From NCBI RefSeq assembly GCF_963665355.1, contig NZ_OY762229.1, positions 1,178,001-1,242,000 of the forward strand: 64,000 bases of DNA, in the 5' to 3' direction. The translations under genes were made by a program, and so were the position numbers. This document shows, one piece after another, positions 8,934-21,295 of the stretch. This DNA comes from an uncultured Desulfobacter sp. GTDB taxonomy: Bacteria; Desulfobacterota; Desulfobacteria; Desulfobacterales; Desulfobacteraceae. The notes beneath the pieces were generated by a model, which was given only the letters and a program-made list of their open reading frames with translations, was not told where the DNA came from and ran no database searches. Each line of letters begins with the position of its first letter. Positions within the stretch are counted from its first letter, which is position 1.

Positions 8934-9532
8934 TACGAATCAATCTGTTGCCGTTTAGGCTTGCCAGGAAAAAAGAAAATATCCGCCGCCAGGTATCCAT
9001 TTTTTTCCTTTCCATTGCGTTGATTATTTTGGCACTGGCTTGGGTGTTCGTGAGGCTGAACAGTGAAGTGTCTCGTACACAGAATGAGGCAGCCCAGGTA
9101 AAAACAGAAAGTCTCAAGTATAAGAAAGTGGCAGATAAGGTTACCCAGATAGAGAAAAATTTAAAGACTCTGGAAGATAAACTGTCCATTGTCGAGAACT
9201 TAAAAAAAAGAAAGAATGAGCAGCAGATTTTACTGGAACAGCTGGCGCAACTGATTGTAGAAACAAAAATGTGGCTCTCCAGTGTGGCTGCAGATAGCCG
9301 GACCGTTTCTTTGAAAGGGGTTGCCTTTGATAACCCCACCATTGCCATGTTTATGAGAAACCTTGAAAGTTCCCATATGTTCGAAACCGTGGACCTAAAG
9401 CTGTCAAGGACAAAGGAATTTGATAATACTATCCGGTTAAAGGAGTTTGAAATATATTGCACAAAGAGACTAACCCAACCGGAATCCTACACGACGAATA
9501 AGGATGGGACGTCCCCAAAAGGGAAAAAATAA
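8930..9532 (+). CDS. pilN: Type IV pilus assembly protein PilN
   Basis: 200 residues. A short cytoplasmic tail begins M-I-R-I-N-L-L-P, the PilM-binding motif of PilN, followed by one transmembrane helix (about 24-43), a periplasmic coiled coil (about 45-105) and a small alpha/beta domain. PilN pairs with PilO in the inner-membrane alignment complex. It overlaps pilM by 4 bp and pilO by 1 bp (TAATG), so translation is probably coupled. Confidence 0.93.
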   Translation: MIRINLLPFRLARKKENIRRQVSIFFLSIALIILALAWVFVRLNSEVSRTQNEAAQVKTESLKYKKVADKVTQIEKNLKTLEDKLSIVENLKKRKNEQQILLEQLAQLIVETKMWLSSVAADSRTVSLKGVAFDNPTIAMFMRNLESSHMFETVDLKLSRTKEFDNTIRLKEFEIYCTKRLTQPESYTTNKDGTSPKGKK

Positions 9533-10203
9533 TGGCCGGAAAAAAAGAAAATAGCACTGTGAAAAAAAAAGGACAGATGGACGTCCTGTTTGAAAAAATA
9601 GGCGCCTTGACAAAACTCCAACGTATTTTGATCAGTCTGGGCACACTATGTTTGATTGGTGCCGGGTTCTATTTTTTTCTGCTTGCCCCAAAGCTTGATG
9701 CTCTTACCGCAGCAAGAAACGATTTGCAAAATCATAAAAATCTTTTGTCAAAGTACAGAAGTAAAGCCAACACCCTTGCAAAGGTGGAAGCCCAGATGGC
9801 AAAAGTCCAGGAGCAATTTAACATTGCCATGACTGCCTTGCCGGATAAAAGAGAACTGCCTTCGTTGCTGGATGAAATATCCAAGGCAGGGATGGATGCC
9901 GGGCTTGAAGTCCAGTCATTTGCGCCCCAAAACATGGTGGAAAACCATTCCTACACAGAAATTCCATTGGCTATGACGGTGGCAGGCCGTTACCACCAGA
10001 TTGCCGAGTTCTTTTACCGGGTTGCAGGACTTAATCGTATTGTCAATATATCCACCATTGATATGAACCGGATTTCCGGAAAAGAGCAAGTTAACAGAAA
10101 TAATATCCAGATGAAATGTGTAGCCGTTACCTACATGTTTGTTGAACCCCCAAAAAATGGAACTGCAGACAATAAGAATAAAAAGAAACACCAAAAGGGT
10201 TAG
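9532..10203 (+). CDS. pilO: Type IV pilus assembly protein PilO
   Basis: 223 residues with a charged cytoplasmic start, one transmembrane helix (about 38-56), a periplasmic coiled coil (about 60-105) and a ferredoxin-like C-terminal domain (about 110-200, with the L-P-D-K-R-E-L-P-S-L-L-D segment typical of PilO). It forms the PilN-PilO heterodimer that contacts PilP. The C-terminus is Lys-rich. It lies 12 bp before pilP. Confidence 0.93.
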   Translation: MAGKKENSTVKKKGQMDVLFEKIGALTKLQRILISLGTLCLIGAGFYFFLLAPKLDALTAARNDLQNHKNLLSKYRSKANTLAKVEAQMAKVQEQFNIAMTALPDKRELPSLLDEISKAGMDAGLEVQSFAPQNMVENHSYTEIPLAMTVAGRYHQIAEFFYRVAGLNRIVNISTIDMNRISGKEQVNRNNIQMKCVAVTYMFVEPPKNGTADNKNKKKHQKG

Positions 10204-10215
10204 AAGGCACCGGAT

Positions 10216-10890
10216 ATGGTAAAATTAACTAAAGTATGTTGGGTGGCCTGCGTGGGTGTCTCATTACTGTTTGTATCAGCCTGTGAGGAGCAGCCCCCTG
10301 CGCCAAGGCTGAAAAGACCTGCCGAAATCGTTTCCAAGTCCATTTCCAAACCCAAGATGCCGGTAACGCAAGCACCTGCCCCCAGGAATGCAGAAGTAAC
10401 ACAGACGCCGGTATCTGAGTTGAAGCCAGCCCTGGATCCCGTAAAAGTCAGCCAGGCAGGAGAGGACATAGCTGGGTCAGTCGGCCTGGAGAAAACTGGT
10501 ATTTTCACCCCTATGGCAAAGTATGACAGCAAGGATCGGGTGGATCCGTTTATCCCTTTGATAGCTGAAAAAGATACGTCTGCAGGATCGGGTTTTCCTG
10601 ATAATTTAAAACCCGATAGACCGTTGACGCCTTTGGAAACACTGGAATTAAGCCAGGTTAAGCTGGTGGCGGTAGTTGAAATGCAGGGCAGGACCATTGC
10701 CATGGTGGAAGATGCCGGCGGTAAAGGCTATGAGGTCACTGTTGGTACGTATATCGGGCCAAAAGGAGGAAGGGTTGCATCCATCACAATGGAAGGCATA
10801 AAAATTGAAGAAAAAGTAAAAGACTACCAGGGAAAAATTAGCAAGCGGTATGAAGAGATTAAATTTCATAAAAGCGAAAATGGGGAATAA
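10216..10890 (+). CDS. pilP: Type IV pilus assembly lipoprotein PilP
   Basis: 224 residues. A lipoprotein signal peptide ends in the lipobox V-S-A-C. It is followed by a long Pro/Lys-rich disordered linker and, near residues 105-215, the compact PilP beta domain (D-P-F-I-P-L, L-S-Q-V-K-L-V-A-V-V, V-G-T-Y-I-G-P-K-G-G). PilP bridges the inner-membrane PilNO complex to the PilQ secretin. The linker is long for the family. Confidence 0.92.
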   Translation: MVKLTKVCWVACVGVSLLFVSACEEQPPAPRLKRPAEIVSKSISKPKMPVTQAPAPRNAEVTQTPVSELKPALDPVKVSQAGEDIAGSVGLEKTGIFTPMAKYDSKDRVDPFIPLIAEKDTSAGSGFPDNLKPDRPLTPLETLELSQVKLVAVVEMQGRTIAMVEDAGGKGYEVTVGTYIGPKGGRVASITMEGIKIEEKVKDYQGKISKRYEEIKFHKSENGE

Positions 10891-10894
10891 GATT

Positions 10895-13216
10895 ATGGTT
10901 ACGTATCGGTCTGCTATCAGACATTATGGGACTGGTTTTATCATATCGGTTTTGCTGGTTTTCTTTACGTCAGGGTGCGTAACCCAAAAGACCGTAGCGC
11001 CCGAAAGTACAGTGAAAAAACAGAAAAACAAGGAGTTACAGTCAAATTCTTCGTCTTTGCCTAAAACAATTGACAAAATATGGGTCAATCCCAAAGCTGA
11101 TGCGTTTGAGGTATGGATCCAGGGCTCCGGGGCTTTGAACGATTATACGTCCATTAAGCAGCCTTTCCCCTTTGCCGTGAGCGTCTATCTGACCAATGCC
11201 CGCCTTGCCCCCGCCGTGGATGCCGGATCTTTTTCCGACCCCCGTGTCAGCAGTGTGAACGTGGGATTTATTGATGATGCCCAGACAACAGTCAAGGTGG
11301 AGATCCTGCTTAAAGCAGACCTGCCCTACATTGTGGAGGAAAAACCGGACCGTTTGGGTATCATTCTTAAAGGCAGTCCGTCTGCTGTTGATCAGACGGA
11401 CGGGGCCGGACCTGTTACGGATGAATCCGGACAGGATCTGGACGATGCTGAAGTGCTGCCCGAAGATGTTCCCATTCCCAAAACCACAGCCCATCTGACC
11501 CACATTGAATTTGATAACAATACGCTTGGTCAGTCTGACATTCAGATTCAAACGGATCACCCGGTTCGATACGAAACCATTCAGAACAGCAAGGATTCCC
11601 TGGGGCTGATATTGTATAACACAATGGTGCCCCTGCGCCATCAGCGGCCCCTTGTGACCCGTTATTTTAATTCTGCAGTGGTTCAAGTCATGCCCCGGCC
11701 AAATCCAGCAAATCCAAATGATGCGCTGGTGGATATCAAGATCCGGGAAACCGTGCCGTTCCAGGTGGTTCAAACCACCCGGGGCATTCATATGACTTTT
11801 GAAGCATCCACCGTCTCCCCGCCTGAATTTGATAAAGCCAAAGTGAGTCTGAACGCCGACCAAAAGACCCATGACATATTGCAAAAGCAGGATGTGCAAA
11901 AACAGGACCAGGGGCAGCCGGAAATCCAAGGAAATAAGACTGTTATGGATCAGGATCCTTTATTGAATCCTTCCAGTATTCGATACACCGGTGAAAAAAT
12001 CAAACTGGATTTTTATGAAACAGATATTAAAAATGTTTTCAGGATATTGAAAAGTGTGGGCGGCGTCAACTTTGCCATTGATAAGGATGTGGAAGGCAAA
12101 GTGACATTAAGCTTGGAGGATCCCGTACCCTGGGACCAGATACTTGATCTTGTGTTAAAAATGAACAGTCTTGATAAAAAAATGGAGGGCAATGTGATCC
12201 GCATTGCCACCGCACAAACCCTTGCCAGGGAGGAAAACGAACGTCAGGATGCCATTGCTGCACGGCAAAAATCCGAAGATCAGAAAAAGGCCTTAGAACC
12301 CCTTGTCACCGAATATATTCCGGTCAATTATTCAGATGCAAAGGCTGATATTGAACCCCATGTATCACAGATCCTGACCCCGAGCCGGGGCAAGATTTCA
12401 GTGGATACCCGTACCAATATGCTGATCATTACCGATACCCAGGCCAAGGTCACCCAGGCCAATGAGCTGATCTACCGCCTGGACAAGGTAACGCCCCAAA
12501 TCATGATTGAAGCCAAGGTGGTTGAGGTCACCAAGGAGTTTTCCAGGAAGTTCGGGATCAACTGGAACCTGTCCAATGCGTCGAGTGTGACATCGGGATT
12601 TGTCGATGATTACTCTGTTTCTGTTAACGCAGCAACAAAAGTGGGTATTTCCGGGGACTTCTCCTTTTTCGGGCTGTTCGGATCTTCTGTCAGCGCATTG
12701 AACGCCAAGCTCGAATCATCCGAGGCGCAAGGAGACGTCAGGATCGTATCCGCCCCAAGAATTCTGACCCTGGACAATAAAAAGGCCATGATCAAGCAGG
12801 GCCAGCAATATGCTTATTACGAGCGTGATGATTCAGGCGGGTCTTCTGTGGCGTTTAAAGACATTGACCTGCTGCTGGAAGTAACCCCCCATGTTACCCC
12901 GGATAACCGAATTTCCATGACCGTGCGGTTGACTAAAAACGATGTTGGTCCCGAGAATTCTCTGGGTGTCCCGTCTCTGGTGACCAATGAGGCGGAAACA
13001 GAGCTTCTGGTCAATAATAATGATACGGTTGTTATCGGTGGTGTTATTAAGACGAATCAGTCCCAGGACAGCGATGGCATTCCTTTTCTGGCCGGAATTC
13101 CGGGATTAGGCTATCTTTTTGGTTCAAAATCCAAAACTGACGATCGAAATGAATTGCTTATTTTCCTGACCCCCTCCATTGTCCAGCTTGAGCAGAAAAA
13201 GCATACTGTTCAATAG
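10895..13216 (+). CDS. pilQ: Type IV pilus secretin PilQ
   Basis: The outer-membrane secretin through which the pilus passes. I place the start at 10895, after GGGGAA and just past the pilP stop; an in-frame ATG at 10850 would overlap pilP by 41 bp. This gives 773 residues. The order is signal peptide with a lipobox-like T-S-G-C, two AMIN domains (about 40-150 and 200-310) for peptidoglycan attachment, a secretin/TonB short N-terminal domain (about 370-440, I-K-L-D-F-Y-E-T-D-I-K-N-V-F), an N1 domain, then the secretin beta-barrel (about 530-765), closing with the conserved V-P-x-L-x-x-I-P-G-L-G-Y-L-F type motif. A lipidated PilQ would not need a separate pilotin, but lipidation is inferred from the lipobox alone. 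Confidence 0.95.
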   Translation: MVTYRSAIRHYGTGFIISVLLVFFTSGCVTQKTVAPESTVKKQKNKELQSNSSSLPKTIDKIWVNPKADAFEVWIQGSGALNDYTSIKQPFPFAVSVYLTNARLAPAVDAGSFSDPRVSSVNVGFIDDAQTTVKVEILLKADLPYIVEEKPDRLGIILKGSPSAVDQTDGAGPVTDESGQDLDDAEVLPEDVPIPKTTAHLTHIEFDNNTLGQSDIQIQTDHPVRYETIQNSKDSLGLILYNTMVPLRHQRPLVTRYFNSAVVQVMPRPNPANPNDALVDIKIRETVPFQVVQTTRGIHMTFEASTVSPPEFDKAKVSLNADQKTHDILQKQDVQKQDQGQPEIQGNKTVMDQDPLLNPSSIRYTGEKIKLDFYETDIKNVFRILKSVGGVNFAIDKDVEGKVTLSLEDPVPWDQILDLVLKMNSLDKKMEGNVIRIATAQTLAREENERQDAIAARQKSEDQKKALEPLVTEYIPVNYSDAKADIEPHVSQILTPSRGKISVDTRTNMLIITDTQAKVTQANELIYRLDKVTPQIMIEAKVVEVTKEFSRKFGINWNLSNASSVTSGFVDDYSVSVNAATKVGISGDFSFFGLFGSSVSALNAKLESSEAQGDVRIVSAPRILTLDNKKAMIKQGQQYAYYERDDSGGSSVAFKDIDLLLEVTPHVTPDNRISMTVRLTKNDVGPENSLGVPSLVTNEAETELLVNNNDTVVIGGVIKTNQSQDSDGIPFLAGIPGLGYLFGSKSKTDDRNELLIFLTPSIVQLEQKKHTVQ

Positions 13217-13240
13217 CAGCTTTTACAACGTTTAAAAGAG

Positions 13241-14197
13241 ATGTTTTTCCAAGCGGGCATAACCGTATTTAACGCCATTTTTCAACTGCTTTTGATCTCC
13301 CTGACTGCAGGTATCTGCGTCAGGCAGCACTGGGTGTCCAGGGACCAGATTAAATCTTTATCCGCAGTAACAATAAATGTCTTTCTGCCCTGTCTGATCA
13401 TGGCCAAAACCCTGACGCAGTTTCATCCCCAGGCTATGCCCGACTGGTGGCTTCTGCCTCTGGCCGGTGTGGCCTTAGTGCTGCCCGGACTTTTTTTCAG
13501 CGCGCTTTTGTTCAGATTCAAACCGGATAAAAAACATTTCATGGCCATGTCCGGCATGCAGAACGCACTTTTTATTGTTCTTCCCATTGGTCATCTTCTG
13601 TTTCCAGAACAGTTTAATCTTTTTGCTCTGTATTGCTTTCTTCTGGTGATGGGCGTCACGCCGGTCATGTGGAGTCTGGGTAAAGTAATGCTCGCCCCGG
13701 ATACACACGACGGATTTCACTTGAAAAGCCTTATGACCCCGCCCCTGGTTGCGATTGTTATATCTGTCGGTCTGGTTTTTGAGGGCCTGTCCCCATTGGT
13801 GCCACATACGGTTATTGCCTCCATGACTCTTCTTGGCGAGGCGGCCATCCCTTTGGCCATTTTTATTCTCGGGGGCACCCTCGGGGCAATTTCAATCGGG
13901 GATATTCCTGATCTTAAAGATATTTTCATCGTTTTTATTGTAAAATTCGTTCTTGTTCCGGGATGTGTTTTTACATTGCTCCGTTTTACAAAGGACCTGC
14001 TGTCCTCCTCTCTTATCTGCAGCATGCTCATGGTCCAGGCCGCCTCTCCCCCGGCGACAAACCTGGTTCTCATCGCTGAAAACTATGGAGGAGACACCCG
14101 GGCCATCTCCTCCATGATGCTGATACAATACCTTATCGCCATTGTAGTAATGCCGGTATGGATTGCACTCTGGCAGTATAGTGCGTGTCTGGATTAA
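13241..14197 (+). CDS. AEC-family transporter (auxin efflux carrier type)
   Basis: 318 residues, almost entirely hydrophobic, with about ten transmembrane helices in two five-helix halves. The N-terminal half has N-x-F-L-P-C-L-I and the C-terminal half P-L-A-I-F-I-L-G-G-T-L-G and A-A-S-P-P-A-T-N, signatures of the auxin efflux carrier/malate permease (MdcF-like) family. Members move organic anions such as malate or malonate; the substrate here is unknown. It lies 24 bp after pilQ, so read-through from the pilus operon is possible although the function is unrelated. Confidence 0.85.
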   Translation: MFFQAGITVFNAIFQLLLISLTAGICVRQHWVSRDQIKSLSAVTINVFLPCLIMAKTLTQFHPQAMPDWWLLPLAGVALVLPGLFFSALLFRFKPDKKHFMAMSGMQNALFIVLPIGHLLFPEQFNLFALYCFLLVMGVTPVMWSLGKVMLAPDTHDGFHLKSLMTPPLVAIVISVGLVFEGLSPLVPHTVIASMTLLGEAAIPLAIFILGGTLGAISIGDIPDLKDIFIVFIVKFVLVPGCVFTLLRFTKDLLSSSLICSMLMVQAASPPATNLVLIAENYGGDTRAISSMMLIQYLIAIVVMPVWIALWQYSACLD

Positions 14198-14257
14198 ACC
14201 TATGATAAAATAGCTCTTGACCACCTTTTTCATGTGTGAGATATAAAAGCAACTTAA

Positions 14258-14286
14258 TAAGCAATAAATCACTAATTTATTGCTTA
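14258..14286. other. Hairpin between the AEC and PFOR genes
   Basis: A perfect 12-bp stem, TAAGCAATAAAT (14258-14269) and ATTTATTGCTTA (14275-14286), with a 5-nt loop. There is no T run after it, so it is not a typical intrinsic terminator. It lies 60 bp after the AEC gene and 143 bp before the PFOR start. Confidence 0.6.
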
Positions 14287-14426
14287 GAGCAGATTTTAGT
14301 ATGAAATGGTTTAATTTATAACGCCGATCTTCGGCATTGTTTACAAGCTGATTGTTTTGTTATATTGTTCAACGGATTCTATATGTTGGGAATAAATCTT
14401 ATTCGCATTACCATTCAATGAGGTGA

Positions 14427-17948
<3,522 letters not shown>

Positions 17949-17975
17949 AATTCAGCCATAAAAACCGTATGGTTC

Positions 17976-18013
17976 AGGGGCGAGGGCATTTAACATGCGT
18001 TTCGCCCCTTTTT
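17976..18013 (+). terminator. Rho-independent terminator after PFOR gene
   Basis: AGGGGCGA (17976-17983) pairs with TCGCCCCT (18002-18009), followed by a T run. The loop is 18 nt. It lies 27 bp after the PFOR stop. Confidence 0.85.
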
Positions 18014-18149
18014 ATTTGGTATTTTGCCGGTTTGCAGAATTGCACTACGACTTGAAAAAAAATGGGTTTCAGTATACCACTGAACGAACTTTTAACTTCA
18101 CTATCATTGAACATTCAGCCAAGCCCCCATTGGACCGGAGTAAAAGCAC

Positions 18150-19856
18150 ATGAAAAAGTTTCTATCACTTGCCATCACAGTATTGATTTTGTTTCCCTGT
18201 ATCGCGGTCGGTCAGGAAAGCCAGGCCATCGGCCAGACCCAGGCGGGAGATTCTATCCAGACCGAACAAACAAGTGATGACTCGTCGGCATTGAAGGCTG
18301 AACATAATACCCTTGAAATTCTCAAGTCTATTGTAAAAAGCAAGACAACGCTAAAACAGCGCATGGATGAAAAAAAAAAGGCCATGGCCAAGGCCGGCTC
18401 CCAAACTGAAAAACAATATCTCACCCAGGAGCTTGCTGATCTGGATAAGCAAATGGCAGATGCTGTGACCGATTTTGAAATGACTGCTACAGGTGTTGAA
18501 ATAGGTCTTTTTATGTCCAAGAAAAAAGATCGGTTTGACTGGAAAGATGAGCTGCTATCCCTGGCTGAGCCCGGAATTATGGAACTTAAGCGGCTTACAG
18601 TCAAGGCCAGGCATAAGTCAAAACTCAATGATGAACTGTCCAATTACCAGGATTTACTTCCCGTGGCAACCAAGGCCGTAAACCGCATTGAATCATTGAT
18701 CAGCCAGGCAGATGACCGGTCACTGGCAGCCGCTCTTAAAAATCTTTTGCCTGAGTACAAAGGTCTTGAAAACCAGATAAAAAACAAAGTGAACCTGATC
18801 CAGCTTAAACTTGATGAAATTGAGCGGGAAGAGACATCGGTCCTTGACAGCACCCAGAACACCGTCAAAGAATTTTTCAGAACCAGGGGCTTGTATCTGT
18901 TTCTGGCTATTCTGGCCTGCATCGGTGTGGTGTTTTTAATCAGATTCCTTTACCAGACCCTGATTCGACTTGTTCCCGGATACAAACTGGAGTACCGTCC
19001 CTTTCACATACGAGTGTTTGAGCTGGTGTACCGGAGCATGACGATAGTACTGTCGGTAATGGCGGTCATTACAGTATTTTATTTTGTAGAAGACTGGGTC
19101 CTGCTCTCCTTGGCCATTATCGTTATTATGGGAGGGATATGGGCAGCTAAAAACACTTTACCCATGTACATGGAGCAAAGCCGGCTGATCATTAACATAG
19201 GACCGGTCAGGGAGGGAGAACGCATGATGTATCAGGGTGTCCCCTGGCTGGTTAAACACATTAACATTTACAGTCTGCTGGAAAATCCTGATTTGGGAAT
19301 TACACTGAGGATCCCCATCTCGGAACTTATTGGCAAAACATCCAGAAAATTTGATTCCCATGAACCCTGGTTTCCTTGCCGGAAAAACGACTGGGTGATC
19401 CTTTCCGACGAAACCCGGGGCTGCGTGACCCATTTGAGCCATGAAACCGTGGAACTGGTCATGAGAGGAGGCGCAAAAAAGACCTATCAGACTGGAGACT
19501 TCCTGGCCATGGCACCTTTGAATCTTTCTGTCAATTTCAGACTTAAGGTACCCTTCGGTATTAGTTACGGACACCAGCAGGATGCCACCACAGCTATTCC
19601 TGAACTTTTATCCGCCTATATCCAAAAGAATATTGAAAAGGAAGGGTATGCTGAAGATCTGTTGAACCTGCGGGTGGAATTTGCCGAGGCCGGGGCTTCA
19701 TCCCTGGATCTTGTGGTCATCACTGACTTTAAAGGCAACCAGGCTCCATTATACAACCGTTTGAAACGAAGCGTACAAAGATGGTGTGTCGACGCGGCTT
19801 CTCAATATAACTGGGATATTCCATTTCCCCAAATTACGGTTCACCAGGGGGCTTGA
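18150..19856 (+). CDS. MscS-like mechanosensitive channel with periplasmic coiled coil
   Basis: 568 residues. A signal peptide (about 1-21) leads into a helical, coiled-coil periplasmic region (about 45-240), then three hydrophobic helices (about 250-270, 290-315, 318-336) and a cytoplasmic C-terminal part. The segment near 415-465 (R-G-C-V-T-H-L-S-H-E-T-V-E-L, then F-L-A-M-A-P-L-N-L) has the MscS beta-domain pattern and V-P-F-G-I-S-Y-G the start of the alpha/beta domain. Such channels release solutes during osmotic downshock. The long periplasmic part is like that of larger MscK/YnaI-type members but shorter than MscK. GGAG lies about 12 bp before the ATG. Confidence 0.78.
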   Translation: MKKFLSLAITVLILFPCIAVGQESQAIGQTQAGDSIQTEQTSDDSSALKAEHNTLEILKSIVKSKTTLKQRMDEKKKAMAKAGSQTEKQYLTQELADLDKQMADAVTDFEMTATGVEIGLFMSKKKDRFDWKDELLSLAEPGIMELKRLTVKARHKSKLNDELSNYQDLLPVATKAVNRIESLISQADDRSLAAALKNLLPEYKGLENQIKNKVNLIQLKLDEIEREETSVLDSTQNTVKEFFRTRGLYLFLAILACIGVVFLIRFLYQTLIRLVPGYKLEYRPFHIRVFELVYRSMTIVLSVMAVITVFYFVEDWVLLSLAIIVIMGGIWAAKNTLPMYMEQSRLIINIGPVREGERMMYQGVPWLVKHINIYSLLENPDLGITLRIPISELIGKTSRKFDSHEPWFPCRKNDWVILSDETRGCVTHLSHETVELVMRGGAKKTYQTGDFLAMAPLNLSVNFRLKVPFGISYGHQQDATTAIPELLSAYIQKNIEKEGYAEDLLNLRVEFAEAGASSLDLVVITDFKGNQAPLYNRLKRSVQRWCVDAASQYNWDIPFPQITVHQGA

Positions 19857-19903
19857 TCAAAAAGAGAAACATGGCACGGCATGAAGGCCTGGGGGAAATA
19901 GTT

Positions 19904-20374
19904 CTAAGTTCCCCCAGGCTCAAACTCCCGAATCATGGCGGATATCTTGTCCACATGTATTGTCTCTTCAACGATAATTTCTTGCAGTCCTGCCTTGACC
20001 GATTCTGATTCCACAAAGGCCTCCAGAAATTCGTAGAACAGAATCGTATCTTTTTCAAACATTATGAACGTTTGAAGCATCTGCACGGGTGAGGAGATTT
20101 CTGAAAAATCCAAGTCGCTTAAGGACAGGCTGCCGTCCCCCATCATCTCTTTAATAACACCGGGAAGCATAACGCCAAGGTCCAGACTGTTTGGAGAAAG
20201 GCTGGCTTTCTGTTTTTCAAACCAGGACTTGTGACGGTTTTCTTCATCGGCCATCCACTGGATAAGACTTGCAATATCCGAGCTGCCGGCCTGTCCAAGT
20301 GCCCCAAGATAGACAGCTCGGCCGTTTTCTTCCATTTTAATGGCAATATCGAACAAATCATTGAGGGTAAACAT
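19904..20374 (-). CDS. Rubrerythrin-like ferritin-fold protein
   Basis: 156 residues when started at the ATG at 20374, which has GGGAGA before it; a longer open frame upstream lacks a ribosome binding site. It is an all-helical ferritin-like protein. Metal-ligand-type residues are E-E-N-G in helix 1, A-D-E-E-N-R-H in helix 2, F-E-K-D-T-I-L-F-Y-E-F in helix 3 and V-E-E-T-I-H in helix 4, the E/E-x-x-H pattern of a di-iron site. There is no rubredoxin domain. A role in peroxide or iron handling is likely but inferred. It is divergent from the small gene at 20535. Confidence 0.8.
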   Translation of the reverse strand: MFTLNDLFDIAIKMEENGRAVYLGALGQAGSSDIASLIQWMADEENRHKSWFEKQKASLSPNSLDLGVMLPGVIKEMMGDGSLSLSDLDFSEISSPVQMLQTFIMFEKDTILFYEFLEAFVESESVKAGLQEIIVEETIHVDKISAMIREFEPGGT

Positions 20375-20534
20375 AATATCTCTCCCAATTTTAATGTGTT
20401 GATCATATAATACCAACCAATAAATGAAAAACATAAAAAATTGATTCCTATCCGAACGTTCATTATTTCGGAAATCGATTTTGTACGTCTTTTGAAAAAA
20501 ATGTTTCTGTTCGGGGAAAAGGAGAATAGAATTT

Positions 20535-20882
20535 ATGAGCAAATATATGCAATTGACGGTCGATGTACGTTCGTCCTACGCACAAGGATTAAAAGCGGCA
20601 TATCCTAAATTAGCCGGAAACCTCATTTATGGCAACGTCATCAAAGAATATGATGATCCGACTCTTTATAAGCTTGTGGCAACATTTGACAAATTGCTTT
20701 ACGCCTTGGATGGAAACCCTAACGTAAAAAAAATCTTACTCAAACAGAAAGACCGGCTAAAAGCCCTGTATAATGAAGTTGAGGACCATATCGCTGACAG
20801 AAATCTTTCCGAAGCGGATAAAGCCTTATATAAAATAGAAGATATTTTTGAAGATATAGAATATGACTTGGCCAGTCTTTGA
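20535..20882 (+). CDS. Small helical protein of unknown function
   Basis: 115 residues with no signal peptide or membrane helix. It is predicted mostly helical, with an acidic, Lys-rich C-terminal half (K-Q-K-D-R-L-K-A-L-Y-N-E-V-E-D ... E-D-I-F-E-D-I-E-Y-D-L). I do not recognise a family. An AAGGAG ribosome binding site and codon use like its neighbours support it as real. It is divergent from the ferritin-like gene across a 160-bp shared upstream region, so the two may be co-regulated. The sequence just after its stop is an IS remnant. Confidence 0.7.
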   Translation: MSKYMQLTVDVRSSYAQGLKAAYPKLAGNLIYGNVIKEYDDPTLYKLVATFDKLLYALDGNPNVKKILLKQKDRLKALYNEVEDHIADRNLSEADKALYKIEDIFEDIEYDLASL

Positions 20883-20888
20883 TGCAGA

Positions 20889-21060
20889 GACTATTTATGC
20901 TAAGGCATTGAGCAACGACGCAACATTACGAAAGGCCATGCCGAGGGCTCGGCTATTGGGTTCAATAAGGTCAAAAAAGGGTCTCGAAGTTATGATCCAC
21001 TATTCTGTACCATTGCCCAGACAGGTCAGACCTTCGCGCTATTTTGCACGCTTATCCTCC
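20889..21060 (+). pseudogene. Remnant of an IS1380-type transposase
   Basis: In the frame reading GCC GAG GGC at about 20940, the translation runs [19 protein letters not shown] and [12 protein letters not shown] before stopping at about 21062. This strongly resembles the central part of IS1380-family DDE transposases (DDE group 1). No start, no N-terminal part and no C-terminal catalytic part remain. The next 160 bp to the terminator at 21226 hold no reading frame I can assign and may be more decayed element. The family call is from memory of the motif. Confidence 0.6.
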
Positions 21061-21225
21061 CATGACGCCGAATCAGATTCGCTTAGGCTATGTACTGCTC
21101 ACTTCCTATTACGTCCTTCAGACCCTGCCGTTACCAGCAACTCTTGCAATTCGGATTGTCTTCCCCGTGGTCGGGTGATGCCTGTTACCGCAGCTCGGTT
21201 TACCCGCCATGCAGGGCAAACAAAA

Positions 21226-21267
21226 AGCCGATCCACCCCAATGGGGGTGAGATCGGCTCTCTTTTTT
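21226..21267. terminator. Bidirectional terminator ending the pyruvate carboxylase gene
   Basis: AGCCGATC (21226-21233) and GATCGGCT (21251-21258) form an outer stem, extended by CACCCC/GGGGTG around a 4-nt loop, with one bulged A. A T run follows on the plus strand and another (TTTTTG) on the minus strand. It lies 38 bp beyond the pyc stop and closes the IS remnant side too. Confidence 0.88.
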
Positions 21268-21295
21268 CTTTATACCAAGGCAAAAAATATAGCGG

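Noticed and set aside
11042-11929. Long minus-strand frame opposite pilQ
   Set aside because: It lies wholly within pilQ, has no ribosome binding site and shows low-complexity His/Gly-rich composition typical of antisense frames.
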